Counted from the first letter of the stretch, positions 11,095-23,467 are shown. The stretch is DNA of 64,000 nucleotides from Apostichopus japonicus (GCF_037975245.1 NC_092574.1:8584713-8648712); one strand, 5' to 3'. Made by a program: numbers and translations. Notes: generated by a model from the letters alone, not told the origin.

Positions 11095-12811
11095 AGTGTC
11101 ACTATAGCTGCAAAGAAAATTTATTCACCGATCTATATGTTAAGAATACTCCTATATATACAGTTATAAGTTTTTTATTTTTTTTTTTTTTTATTATTAT
11201 TATTTTTTACATGAACTTAGTGTACATTTTCTCTTTTATATGGCTAATGTATGGTGATTATAATTAATAGTTGATTGAAAAACGTTTTGTTTTAAATTTT
11301 AAATGATTTACCCCATTTTGTGACTTTCCTCCTTGATTTTTAATATTAACCAATGTTTTCTCATCCTGTACTCTTTTGAATTTTATCTGGAAACCTATTT
11401 TATAAAGTATGATAACGGGTTAGGAAGTATAAACCAATAGAATATCAACGATTTTAACCTATATCGGGTACTTTACTTGTAAGACACATTTACTTTGTAA
11501 TCGAAAATGTATTGGCGTAATACATTTCACTGTTGCCTGGTATTTTTCTCCCTGTTAATGTATAACTTTCAGACACATTGTAAAATAATTGTTCTGAAAC
11601 ATAACTGGAACTTTGTATGTTCAATAATTTCTTGAAAGTACTCTTTAAAAAGAAAATAAATGTTTAAAATATCCCAACATTTTGTTTCATCTGTTTTGTT
11701 TGCGTTTGTTTTGTTTTAACAATCATGAAGTTTAATAAGCTATTATTATTATTGTTATTATATTATTTTTTAATACTTAAATAGGATAAAGCAAAGTTAA
11801 AAATAAAAACTATAATAAAAGCAATGAGTGCATTGTTCGCCCCTCTCATGGGGCGTCAGCACCGAAACCCTACATGAAGGACGCCCCCAAATTTTCCACC
11901 TCATCCCGCCTCCGCCTCCGCCTCCAAAAGGGGTGCGAAAAGGGCATACTATACTAGTGTCACTATAGCTGCAAAGAAAATTTATTCACCGATCTATATG
12001 TTAAGAATACTCCTATATATACAGTTATAAGTTTTTTATTTTTTTTTTTTTTTATTATTATTATTTTTTACATGAACTTAGTGTACATTTTCTCTTTTAT
12101 ATGGCTAATGTATGGTGATTATAATTAATAGTTGATTGAAAAACGTTTTGTTTTAAATTTTAAATGATTTACCCCATTTTGTGACTTTCCTCCTTGATTT
12201 TTAATATTAACCAATGTTTTCTCATCCTGTACTCTTTTGAATTTTATCTGGAAACCTATTTTATAAAGTATGATAACGGGTTAGGAAGTATAAACCAATA
12301 GAATATCAACGATTTTAACCTATATCGGGTACTTTACTTGTAAGACACATTTACTTTGTAATCGAAAATGTATTGGCGTAATACATTTCACTGTTGCCTG
12401 GTATTTTTTGTTAATGTATAACTTTCAGACACATTGTAAAATAATTGTTCTGAAACATAACTGGAACTTTGTATGTTCAATAATTTCTTGAAAGTACTCT
12501 TTAAAAAGAAAATAAATGTTTAAAATATCCCAACATTTTGTTTCATCTGTTTTGTTTGCGTTTGTTTTGTTTTAACAATCATGAAGTTTAATAAGCTATT
12601 ATTATTATTGTTATTATATTATTTTTTAATACTTAAATAGGATAAAGCAAAGTTAAAAATAAAAACTATAATAAAAGCAATGAGTGCATTGTTCGCCCCT
12701 CTCATGGGGCGTCAGCACCGAAACCCTACATGAAGGACGCCCCCAAATTTTCCACCTCATCCCGCCTCCGCCTCCGCCTCCAAAAGGGGTGCGAAAAGGG
12801 CATACTATACT
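11095..12811. repeat. 856-861-bp tandem duplication of the PolB element 3' end
   Basis: The block from AGTGTCACTATAG to CATACTATACT occurs at 11095-11955 and again at 11956-12811. The copies are nearly identical; the second lacks a few bases near 12408 (CTCCC). Only one copy is present in the inverted left arm (1108-1968), so the duplication or its loss happened after, or along with, the palindrome. No coding sequence is seen in it; it holds T-rich tracts, ATT repeats and a GC-rich terminal 130 bp. Confidence 0.92.
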
Positions 12812-12820
12812 ACTATACTA

Positions 12821-12930
12821 TCACAAAGAAGTTCCAAGGCTTCTACATCAATATCATTGAATGTAGGATAAGTAAATGCAAGAATGGGAAGTATTAAGTT
12901 CAGTAGGTCTAGGATAACTGCTTCAATCAC
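12821..12930 (-). pseudogene. SAM-like exon interrupted by the PolB element
   Basis: This is the first 110 bases of the exon-like frame seen intact at 23318-23467, on the opposite strand. It reads into the DVEALELLC stretch and is then cut by the element terminus at 12820. The remaining part (AIKSMIPTVGKR) is not found next to the other side of the element within the window. The call depends on the exon at 23318 being genuine, which is moderately supported. Confidence 0.4.
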
Positions 12931-14216
12931 CTTTCAAGCTTGCTGCAAACAGAAATCAAAACATGAAAGTTCTAGTTATATATAGGCTTACAGTAGGCTA
13001 GTATACTACCATTGACCAAGGCATATCACCGTGTAGTCCCATGTATAACTACATAGTCAGTTTAGTTTGGAGACCAAGGATCAGGAAGCCTTACAATAGC
13101 TTATTTGAGACCCTATCCGTGTGAGATCGTAGATGAACACCGGCTTATTTCAAGCCTTCTCTCTTCGATAAGTGTTCAAAGGATAACGAGGCAGAGGTGT
13201 GAATTCAATCCCATTTCTGCTGCCGGGACCGCCATTATATGTCCCAATCCGACGGACTAGAGTGTATGCCCCAGCATCTGACAACTTTCTCAATACTGAA
13301 GTAGGCAAAGGAACCCCATTTGACATAACTGCAGTGCAGCCATGACGAACAAAGTTGTTTTGAAACCAAGTGAAGAACAGAAACAAACCCCTTTCCCCAA
13401 TTGCAAGTTAAAAAAACTGAAATACCAAATCCACGGAAAACTCCGCACATCACCACTGCACTGCAGCGATTTTGAATGGCTCACGAGAATCTGGCTCCTG
13501 CCAAAATATTGATCTGGTAACTTAACCTTTGCCTTTTCTAGTTATGACACGATTTACAACAACAAAAAGTGCGGAAATTGTAGATTTACATGTTGGTTAA
13601 TTATGTTAGATGCTCGAAAAAATAATGATAATAATAACTTTAATTCGATAATGAGTAAAACATACTTCTAATTAATGTTACAGACTTATGTGTGCCTTAA
13701 AAGGTTTAAGAAAACGTTAGGCTGGCCAATATACGTACGCCTAGGCTAGATCTGATCGTTATAATGGCCCCCAGGCATGCATAACCACGGCGTAGGCTGT
13801 TATTTGAAAGAAAGAAAACACAGTGCTTACTGCTTACATTTGCAACATCGATATCCTTTAAGTTACAAGATCACATTGTTGATACGGTGGAATGAGCAGC
13901 GGTGAACGTGTGGAGTCCGGTTTGGCTTAAGTGAAGGTCTACTAACCTAACGTTAAAGGCATTGAAGCGTGCGGCCATCTGAAAAAAAGTTAACTTTCCG
14001 TTGCTTGCAAGTCAAATTTTTTTATCGTGTCGCTACAAAATGCAGACAGTCATGAAACCTGATACCTTGTTATCTTTTCTCTAGACCTGAGATGTCCATC
14101 GTTGCTATGTACACTGTGTTGTAGGTAATGACCGTAGCTGTATGTACAGACTGTACACTAGTGTATAATTACCGACGGTAGCAAGCTGTGGTGTGTATTT
14201 TCTGGGATCGATGGTG

Positions 14217-15092
14217 TGTGTCCAACACTTCTGTTACACCTCATTCGAAACTAGGTCAGATTACCGGCATTAGACGTTTCTTTTTGCGCGACGGTCTTCA
14301 CATGCACCCTTTAAATGATATAGCCTACCGTTAGCCGTTATTCACTCTGATGTCACCGGTGAAACAATGGAGACACTATAGTAGGATTCTTCCATTTGTT
14401 TACCTCGAAACTCCGGGTAGCTCAGTCCCCTTTGGTTTAGTAAATCGACTGACTTGGACATGTTTCCATTGATCCAGGTTATTTTAATGGCATTTGAAGA
14501 CATAACGGTTGAGTATGTCTTCTTTGTTTTTGTTTCTGACACCAGTTTTCGTATATAGACTATACCAGAGGATGGCTGTGGAGATTGTCATTTCGAGTAT
14601 ATCTCGTCTCAGTAAAGTGACTTCAAAGACGACGATACAGACGAACCTCACACATTCAGTTCTGCGACATCACGAATTGCTTTACGTGGTGCATAGTTAC
14701 CAGGAGTAACTTGTGACGTCGTCAATGAGGGTCTCATAAATTCCCAAAAGTTACTGTGAAAGCGACGACCAAAAGTTTTGTCATTTAGGGACCTCCGCCA
14801 GCAGGGAAAAAAGGAGACGCTGTAAAAATTTGTCATCTTGAAATGTTGTGTTAACAATCTTTTTTCAGGCTATGACCTTTGCTGAGCTCAAGTGATCTTT
14901 ACCATTCATTTCATGGGTTAATTTTACTTATCGTAGGGTATGCGTGCAGAGACTTAGTAGCAGAGCAATCCAAGTTTCTTGAACCTATTATATGTCGTGC
15001 CCTTTGATTTCTACTGTTCTGAAATGACCTTTGACCTCTCACAAGAATTGTAGGGTACTTCTTCTACTACTTCTATCTACTTTATCAACAAA
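14217..15092. other. Inner part of IR1, no firm gene
   Basis: Conserved with 21174-22048. On the minus strand a frame at 14342-14542 (mirrored on the plus strand at 21613-21924) contains a stretch with ITWINGNMSKSVDLL followed by a GGTAAAC possible splice donor. The frame is kept open in both copies, so an exon is conceivable, but I recognise no family and no acceptor is convincing. Confidence 0.3.
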
Positions 15093-15135
15093 ATTTCGGC
15101 TACTTTTATCCCGAAAATTCGACTTGGCGATGGGT

Positions 15136-17290
15136 CTAAGCACCCTGCAAACCTAGTCACCCTGCACACCCATTCACCCTGCACACTCAGCCACCATTCA
15201 CACCCAGTCTCCCTGCTTACCCAGCCATCGTTCACACCCAGTCACCACGAACACCCAGTCACCCTGCACACTCAGCCACCATTCATACCCAGTCTCCCTG
15301 CACACTCAATCACCCTGCACACCCAGCCACCATTCACACCCAGTCACCCTGCACACTCAGCCATCATTCACACCCAGTCACCACGAAAACCCAGTCACCC
15401 TGCACACTCAGCCACCATTCACACCCAGTCTCCCTGCACATTCAGTCACCCTGCACACTCAGCCACCATTCATACCCAGTCTCCCTGCACACTCAATCAC
15501 CCTGCACACCCAGCCACCATTCACACCCAGTCACCCAGCACACTCAGCCATCATTCACACCCAGTCACCACGAAAACCCATTCACCCTGCACACTCAGCC
15601 ACCATTCACACCCAGTCACCCTGCACACCCAGCCATCATTCACACCCAGTCACCACGAAAACCCAGTCACCCTGCATACTCAGCCACCATTCACACCCAG
15701 TCTCCCTGCACATTCAGCCACCATTCACACCCAGTCTCCCTGCCTACCCAGCCATCATTCACACACAGTCACCACGAACACCTAGTCACCCTGCGCACCC
15801 AGCCATCATTCACACCCAGTCACCCTGCACACCCAGCCACCATTCACACCCAGTCTCCCTGCACACCCAGCCACCATTCACACCCAGTCTTCCTGCACAC
15901 CCAGCCACCATTCACACCCTGTCTCCCTGCTTACCCAGCCATCATTCACACCCAGTCACCACGAACACCTAGTCACCCTGCGCACCCAGCCATCATTCAC
16001 ACCCAGTCACCCTGCACACCCAGCCACCATTCACACCCTGTCACTCTGCACACCCAGCCACCATTCACACCCAGTCTCCCTGCTTACCCAGCCATCATTC
16101 ACACCCAGTCACCACGAACACCTAGTCACCCTGCGCACCCAGCCATCATTCACACCCAGTCACCCTGCACACCTAGTCACCCTGCACACCCAGCCACCAT
16201 TCACACCCAGCAACCATTCGCACCCAGTCACCACGAACACCCAGTCACCATTCACACCCAGTCACTCTGCACACCCAGTCACACTGCACACCCAGTCACC
16301 TTGCGCACCCAGCCACCATTCACATCCAGTCACATTGCACACCCAGTCACCATGCACACCCAGCCACCATTCACACCCAGTCACCATTCACACCAAGTCA
16401 CAATTCACACCCAGTCACCATTCACACCCAGTAACTCTGCACACCTAGTCACCCTGCACACCCAGCCACCATTCACCCCCAGCCACCATTCACACCCAGT
16501 CACCACGAACACCCAGTCACCATGCACACCCAGCCACCATTCACACCCAGTCACCATTCACACCAAGTCACCATTCACCCCCAGTCACCATTCACACCCA
16601 GTCACTCTGCACACCTAGTCACCCTGCACACCCAGCCACCATTCACACCCAGTCACCACGAACACCCAGTCACCCTGCACACTCAGCCACCATTCACACC
16701 AAGTCTCCCTGCACATTCAGTCACCATTCACAGCCAGTCTCCCTGCCTACCCAGCCATCATTCACACCCAGTCACCACGAACACCCAGTTACCCTGCGCA
16801 CCCAGCCATCATTCACACCCAGTCACCCTGCACACCCAGCCACCATTCACACCCAGTCTCCCTGCACACCCAGCCACCATTCACACCCTGTCTCCCTGCT
16901 TACCCAGCCATCATTCACACCCAGTCACAACGAACACCTAGTCACCCTGCGCACCCAGCCATCATTCACACCCAGTCACCCTGCACACCCAGCCACCATT
17001 CACACCCTGTCACCCTGCACACCCAGCCACCATTCACACCCAGTCTCCCTGCTTACCCAGCCATCAGCACGAACACCTAGTCACCCTGCGCACCCAGCCA
17101 TCATTCACACCCAGTCACCATGCACACCTAGTCACCCTGCACACCCAGCCACCATTCACACCCAGCAACCATTCACACCCAGTCACCACGAACACCCAGT
17201 CATCATTCACACCCAGTCACCATGCACACCCAGCCATCATTCACACCCAGTCACACTGCACACCCAGCCATCATTCACACTCACTCACCC
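15136..17290. repeat. 17-bp minisatellite (CACACCCAG + CCACCATT / TCACCCTG)
   Basis: About 2.15 kb of a 17-bp monomer in two main alternating forms sharing CACACCCAG, roughly 125 copies. Higher-order blocks (for example CTGCTTACCCAGCCATCATT and CACGAACACC variants) recur every few hundred bases, showing amplification in larger units. Because 17 is not a multiple of 3, translated frames repeat every 51 bases and give apparent proline, threonine and histidine-rich proteins that are not real genes. Confidence 0.95.
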
Positions 17291-17631
17291 AGCACTCACC
17301 GTCAATAACAATGTACAGTGGCAATTATAAAGCAAGTTGCCACTTTTGTTGGTTCATGTTACGAAACGTTGCACAGCAAGTTAATGCAAGTCGGTCTCGA
17401 AATCGATAAGTATCCCTCTCACATTTATGAATATCATGTCAAATTCAAAATATTCAGTAAAATTCCCTAACAACCAAAAATATGTTCCCTAACATCCTAA
17501 AATGTGTTCCCTAACATCCTTAACTTAGATATGCACTTGACACATTTGCGTTTATCCACTTCCAAAATATTCCCCCCCCCCCTCCCCCCTCTTCCCTCAT
17601 GGTCTGAGTAAACATATGGATACGTATTCCC
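17291..17631. other. Unique spacer, no feature seen
   Basis: AT-rich non-coding sequence with three close variants of a short CCCTAACAnCC(T)AAAAT motif at 17466-17520 and a C-rich run near 17571-17590. No gene or RNA recognised. Confidence 0.5.
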
Positions 17632-17834
17632 TATGGCAAGCCGTTTTAACATTTACCTCTCTATTCTACTAAAGTAGAATTAATTCCACTTAAGTAGAAT
17701 ACAATTAAGCTTAAGTAAAATGCATTTCTACTTAAGTGCAATTCATTTCCCTTAAGCTTAATTGTATTCTACTTAAGTGGAATTAATTCTACTTAAGTAG
17801 AATAGAGAGGTAAATGTTAAAACGGCTTGCCATA
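17632..17834. mobile_element. Palindromic MITE with TATGGCAAGCCG ends (203 bp)
   Basis: Starts TATGGCAAGCCGTTTTAACA and ends with the exact reverse complement. The interior is a nearly perfect palindrome made of CTTAAG-centred blocks. The same ends bound the larger elements at 29635-31265 and 52688-54237, so this is the short member of that family. No clear target duplication is seen at this copy (flanks ATTCCC and ATGCAA). Confidence 0.85.
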
Positions 17835-18799
17835 ATGCAATCGACGCAAATAAAGAGTGCGAAGGGGGTTTATAGAAGGCTCAATCTGACTCTCGAAGAC
17901 TTCGCATGCCATCCCCTCACCCCCACCCCCAAGACAAATCGAAGCACATGTCTCTCACCTGTACGGATATAGGCATGACATGAATTATTTTTTAGGTATA
18001 GGCTTCAGAGTGTCGACGAATACGTTCTGAAACGTGGTTCGAATAGTACAGTCTTATATATATTTCGAATATTTATATAATCTACATGCATCAATCAGCT
18101 AACATGTAAAATACTGAAGTATGAACTAAAAACAGTTATGAATACTAAAGATAAAATATGTCTTACAGCGCCAATGAAGCATACTAACTTATCGGTAACA
18201 TGACTAGGTAATCGCTAAACTTTGACGGCATCGCTTCTTCACGTCTACATGATATTCGCGGTGGAATTAATTGGAACGAATGGGTCAACGAATCTCAAGT
18301 AATGTTAAGACAATGACGATTTATCATCTTCACGGGAATATAGAAAATAGAGTCATTGGCTTTATCACAAATTACACCGGTGGCCTTTAGTACCTAAAGG
18401 TGTGTGAGGGGGGGGGGGGAAGGGGGTTATAAAAACTGAAATGGGAACCAATTTATAAGTGTACCACCTGCCACGGATCTCAGTTTAACGAATTGGACTT
18501 TTAAGCTGGGATCCATGCGGTGGGTGTTGCAACGGGGTCCTAAACTTGCCTCCCTCCCCCCGGAAAATGAGATCATCCCAAAAGGTAACCTTTTGTAATC
18601 CTTATGTGCTTAATGTCCACCATCTCAAAGTCTTTGAAACAGGGTCCCCAAACATTTTTATTGTTGGAAGAGATTTCCCAGACTCTACTTTCTACCCTCC
18701 CAAAAAATTATGTTACTTGAATGTTGTATTGCTTTTCATTATCTAGAATCCTACGGTGTACTCTTTCTTCATCGCCAGAACTTAAAAGCGTTGTAGTGC
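17835..18799. other. Unique AT-rich spacer, no gene recognised
   Basis: About 1 kb with a G-run at 18408-18419, C-runs and no convincing open frame. A 66-codon frame at 18546-18746 has no recognisable features. I see no RNA gene here. Confidence 0.5.
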
Positions 18800-19495
18800 T
18801 GAGATTATACACACAACAGTTACTTACGATGTAGTATTGAAATAACATACAATGCAATTACTTGCAATGTAATGTTCAGATTACATGCAACACACTTACT
18901 TGCGATGTAGTGTTGACATTACATACAACAGTGACTTTCGATGAAGTGTTCAGATTACATACACCACTTACTTACGATGTACTGTTGAGATTACATACAA
19001 CAGTTACTTACGATGTAGTGTTTCGATTACATGCAACACACTTACTTGTAATGTAGTTTTGATATTACATTCAACATACTTACTTGCGATCTAGTGTTCA
19101 GATTACATGCTCCACTTACTTACGATGTACTGTTGAGACAACATGCAACACACTTACTTACGATGTAGTGTTTCGATTACATATACAACACACTCACTTG
19201 TAATGTAGTGTTTCAATTAAATGCAGCACTTACTTACGATGTACTGTTAAGATTTCATACAACACACTCACTTGTAATGAAGTGTTAATATTCCATACAA
19301 CACTTGCTTGTAGTGTAGTGTTCATAATATATACAACAGTTACTTGCGATATATTGTTGAGAGTACATACTACACACTTACTTCAATGTAGTGTCGGATT
19401 CCATACAACACAATTACTTGCGATGTAGTGTTGAAATTACATACAACACACTTCCTTGCAAAGTAGTGTTGAGATTATAAATATACAACACTAAC
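18800..19495. repeat. Degenerate tandem array of about 39-bp units
   Basis: About 18 diverged copies of a unit built from CACTTACTTGCGATGTAGTG followed by TTGAGATTACATACAACA. Unit spacing varies between roughly 36 and 42 bp, and substitutions are frequent, so the array is older than the 17-bp minisatellite. Not coding. Confidence 0.85.
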
Positions 19496-21173
19496 TTTGG
19501 AAGTTTATTCTCCGTGCCTTGTTTAATGGTTAAGAATCTAACATGTCCCAAATCATTTGACCTCCTCTCCTCCAGAATTCAAAACATTGAATTTAACAGC
19601 TGTCTGGTAGCAAGTTTTATCTACTGTAAACATCCATGCGTAATTTCGTCATTGTTTTGACATCGTTTTTGCGATTCTCCTTGATCACATACTCTTGACT
19701 CAGAACTCGAGCAGGTACTCACTATTGAAAATGTTGGCCATACCATCCTTTGCAATGTGTGGTGTTGCCTCTTCCCCACCCCACCCCTCCAGACCCCCCC
19801 CCCACTTAGACTTAAACTGATGACAAACCTGTCTCAGGGCACTTATAAGTCAATGTATTTCCCCCGCCCCTCTCCATGTTAGAAACTTCAAGAGGAGGAG
19901 GAGAAGGAGAAGGAGAAATATAAGGAGGTTTTCCAAGGAGAAGCGGAATGAGAATAAAATCGCCACCCTTTATCAAACTTCCGCGAAAGTATTGTAATCG
20001 CCACAGCTTATTATGTCCGTTCACAGTTTACTTGAATCATCCTAAACTATTTGGTAATCTCAATACACATGAGAGTAAGAGCATTTAGGTCAGTATACTT
20101 TCGAGAAGAAATAAAAGTTGATACTTTTTTTTTAATTGTTCCAATTCCTGATCATGGTATTTTTTGATCTGAGAGTTTTACATTTATCAGTTTCTATGTT
20201 TTATAGACAGATTTAATAAACCTATATACAGAGAGTATTACAAGATAAAATTTGCAATCGCTTATCCTAACCCACCCCCATATTACTTAGTTACAGCTAA
20301 CGAGGGTTAATATATGTTTATTTAATTATTCCATTCCGTGGATTCAAGACATATCGTCTTCTAAGATATATTTATGAATCACAAGAAGGTAACATCGAAC
20401 ATCCTACTACTATAATCTAGCACTAATGTTGCCTTATAATCGAATTACATAATACGTACGGTACCTTTACTGATAAATAACAGGAAAGCAATACTTACCG
20501 GTAAAAAATGATATTGGTCACACGAGGTTTGTTTTAAGGATCATACAACAAACGCTCGGCACGATTAGGTCGTCTTTTTGAGAAGCTGTGGTGATTTATT
20601 GACGATCGCGCAACTCTTATACATGTTCAACTTCAGCGTATAGCATATCACACCTGTATTAACCAATCACATCACTTCTGTGTAGTATCTAAGGTTATGT
20701 ATATATATGGTACGAGCAATGCGTTAAGTAGGCCTATCGTGTATTTCACCCGAGTAAACAACCATATGAATGCTATAGTTCTCAATAATAATAATACTTT
20801 AACGACAACAATGACTGACCTATTGATAACGGTGGTAGTGATTAGGCAGATACTGACGAGTAAAAGGAAACACATATTAGGTTTAATTTAAGCCCGTATT
20901 GTACTTCATGCGTGATCATATCACAGAGTGTTGCACTCGATCTGCATGCCTTGTTGTGAAATTAGTAAATTTCAATAAACCTTCATTTCTGCTTGGAGGT
21001 TTTTCTGTCTTCGTAAATACTTTCGTGCCTTTGCTGTCAGTAGAGCAATTGAAGCAGATATCCGTATATAACTTTTCTCGCTCAAAGGAGCTGCGTCATC
21101 TTTCCCCATCATATGTTTGTCTGTAATCTCTGTGATCTCGATAACGAAACATTTCATGGGATCTTACATGTCG
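19496..21173. other. Spacer between tandem array and IR2, no gene recognised
   Basis: Contains a C-rich run at 19780-19802, a GGAGAA-rich purine tract at 19890-19925 and AT-rich sequence. Small open frames (20697-20891, 20899-21126) show no domain signatures. Nothing further can be supported. Confidence 0.5.
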
Positions 21174-23427
21174 TTTGTTGATAAAGTAGATAGAAGTAGT
21201 AGAAGAAGTACCCTACAATTCTTGTGAGAGGTCAAAGGTCATTTCAGAACAGTAGAAATCAAAGGGCACGACATATAATAGGTTCAAGAAACTTGGATTG
21301 CTCTGCTACTAAGTCTCTGCACGCATACCCTATGATAAGTAAAATTAACCCATGAAATGAATGGTAAAGATCACTTGAGCTCAGCAAAGGTCAAAGCCTG
21401 AAAAAAATTGTTAACACAACATTTCAAGATGACAAATTTTTACAGCGTCTCCATTTTTCCCTGCTGGTGGAGGTCCCTAAATGACAAAACTTTTGTCGTC
21501 GCTTTCACAGTAACTTTTGGGAATTTATGAGACCCTCATTGCCGACGTCACAAGTTACTCCTGGTAACTATGCACCACGTAAAGCAATTCGTGATGTCGC
21601 AGAACTGAATGTGTGAGGTTCGTCTGTATCGTCGTCTTTGAAGTCACTTTACTGAGACGAGATATATTCGCAATGACAATCTCCACAGCCATCCTCTGGT
21701 ATAGTCTATATACGAAAACTGGTGTCAGAAACAAAAACAAAGAAGAAACATACTCAACCGTTATGTCTTCAAATTCCATTAAAATAACCTGGATCAATGG
21801 AAACATGTCCAAGTCAGTCGATTTACTAAACCAAAGGGGACTGAGCTACCCGGAGTTTCGAGGTAAACAAATGGAAGAATCCTACTATAGTGTCTCCATT
21901 GTTTCACCGGTGACATCAGAGTGAATAACGGCTAACGGTACGCTATATCATTTAAAGGGTGCATGTGAAGACCGTCGCGCAAAAAGAAACGTCTAATGCC
22001 GGTAATCTGACCTAGTTTCGAATGAGGTGTAACAGAAGTGTTGAACACACCATCGATCCCAGAAAATACACACCACAGCTTGCTACCGTCGGTAATTATA
22101 CACTAGTGTACAGTCTGTACATACAGCTACGGTCATTACCTACAACACAGTGTACATAGCAACGATGGACATCTCAGGTCTAGATAAAAGATAACAAGGT
22201 ATCAGGTTTCATGACTGTCTGCATTTTGTAGCGACACGATAAAAAAAAATTTGACTTGCAAGCAACGGAAAGTTAACTTTTTTTCAGATGGCCGCACGCT
22301 TCAATGCCTTTAACGTTAGGTTAGTAGACCTTCACTTAAGCCAAACCGGACTCCACACGTTCACCGCTGCTCATTTCACCGTATCAACAATGTGATCTTG
22401 TAACTTAAAGGATATCGATGTTGCAAATGTAAGCAGTAAGCACTGTGTTTTCTTTCTTTCAAATAACAGCCTACGCCGTGGTTATGCATGCCTGGGGGCC
22501 ATTATGACGATCAGATCTAGCCTAGGCGTACGTATATTGGCCAGCCTAACGTTTTCTTAAACCTTTTAAGGCACACATAAGTCTGCAACATTAATTAGAA
22601 GTATGTTTTACTCATTATCGAATTAAAGTTTTTATTATCATTAATTACTAACATAATTTACCAACATGTAAATCTAAAATTTCCGCACTTTTTGTTGTTG
22701 TAAATCGTGTCATAACTAGAAAAGGCAAAGGTTAAGTTACCAGATCAATATTTTGGCAGGAGCCAGATTCTCATGAGCCATTCAAAATCGCTGCAGTGCA
22801 GTGGTGATGTGCGGAGTTTTCCGTGGATTTGGTATTTCAGTTTTTTTAACTTGCAATTGGGGAAAGGGGTTTGTTTCTGTTCTTCACTTGGTTTCAAAAC
22901 AAATTTGTTCGTCATGGCTGCACTGAATATGATGCCTTTGCCTACTTCAGTATTGAGAAAGTTGTCAGATGCTGGGGCATACACTCTAGTTCGTCGGATT
23001 GGGACATATAATGGCGGTCCCGGCAGCAGAAATGGGATTGAATTCACACCTCTGCCTCGTTATCCTTTGAACACTTATCGAAGAGAGAAGGCTTGAAATA
23101 AGCCGGTGTTCATCTACGATCTAACACGGATAGGGTCTCAAATAAGCTATTGTAAGGCTTCCTGATCCTTGGTCTCCAAACTAAACTGACTTTGTAGTTA
23201 TACATGGGACTACACGGTGATATGCCTTGGTCAATGGTAGTATACTATAGCCTACTGTAAGCCTATATATAACTAGAACTTTCATGTTTTGATTTCTGTT
23301 TGCAGCAAGCTTGAAAGGTGATTGAAGCAGTTATCCTAGACCTACTGAACTTAATACTTCCCATTCTTGCATTTACTTATCCTACATTCAATGATATTGA
23401 TGTAGAAGCCTTGGAACTTCTTTGTGA
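21174..23427 (+). repeat. Right 2.25-kb inverted repeat (IR2)
   Basis: Reverse complement of 12821-15092 with scattered substitutions and small indels (for example a 10-11-base difference around 22925). It carries the uninterrupted version of the PolB insertion site near its outer end. The repeat is clearly older than the polymerase palindrome because the arms differ more. Confidence 0.9.
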
Positions 23428-23467
23428 AGCGGCCATAAAGTCGATGATACCGACAGTTGGGAAACGG
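23318..23467 (+). CDS. Exon-like segment, C-terminal half of a SAM-like domain (partial)
   Basis: Open for about 50 codons with a protein-like composition ending in DVEALELLCEAAIKSMIPTV and GKR. The alternation of acidic turn, leucine-rich helix and a basic IPxxGxR end resembles the last two helices of SAM domains, as in SAMD3-like proteins. An AG acceptor precedes it (CTTGAAAG at 23310-23317) and a GTAAAT donor follows at 23468. The upstream frame is closed by a TGA, which supports a splice boundary rather than a longer ORF. No neighbouring exon of the same gene is firmly recognised, so this may be a relic. The same segment in IR1 is destroyed by the PolB element. Confidence 0.4.

Larger units (their letters stand above)
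5041..12820 (+). mobile_element. PolB-encoding self-synthesising-type transposon (right copy, 5' end unresolved)
   Basis: The element carries one recognisable gene, the zinc finger / OTU-like / family B DNA polymerase at 6665-11011, followed by a T-rich 3' region and a GC-rich terminus. The terminus is repeated in tandem (11095-11955 and 11956-12811) and ends in repeats of ACTATACT. At 12821 it abuts flanking DNA whose uninterrupted form is at 23427, so the 3' boundary is firm. The left boundary is not determined. Polinton/Maverick elements encode a related polymerase together with integrase, ATPase, protease and capsid proteins; none of those is visible here. It is therefore either a fragment or a polymerase-only relative. 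Confidence 0.7.
12821..15092 (-). repeat. Left 2.27-kb inverted repeat (IR1)
   Basis: Reverse complement of 21174-23427. It includes repeat X (13110-14216), a further 290 bp toward the polymerase element, and about 875 bp on the inner side (14217-15092) that is not in the left palindrome arm inside this window. The outer edge at 12821 is the insertion point of the PolB element. The inner edge diverges cleanly at 15092/21174. Confidence 0.9.

Noticed and set aside
5041-14216. Complete Polinton/Maverick with integrase, ATPase and capsid genes
   Set aside because: No open frame with those motifs is visible on either strand in or around the element.
1-14216. Pure sequencing or library hairpin artefact
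   Set aside because: Arms differ in structure (extra 1154 bp in the right arm, a distinct hairpin at the centre), which a simple read-through artefact would not give; still listed for checking by long reads.
16301-16941. Proline/threonine/histidine repeat proteins
   Set aside because: Translation of the 17-bp minisatellite; the frame rotates every monomer and is closed at random points.
15136-17290. CRISPR-like array
   Set aside because: Monomers are contiguous 17-bp units without unique spacers, and the genome is eukaryotic.
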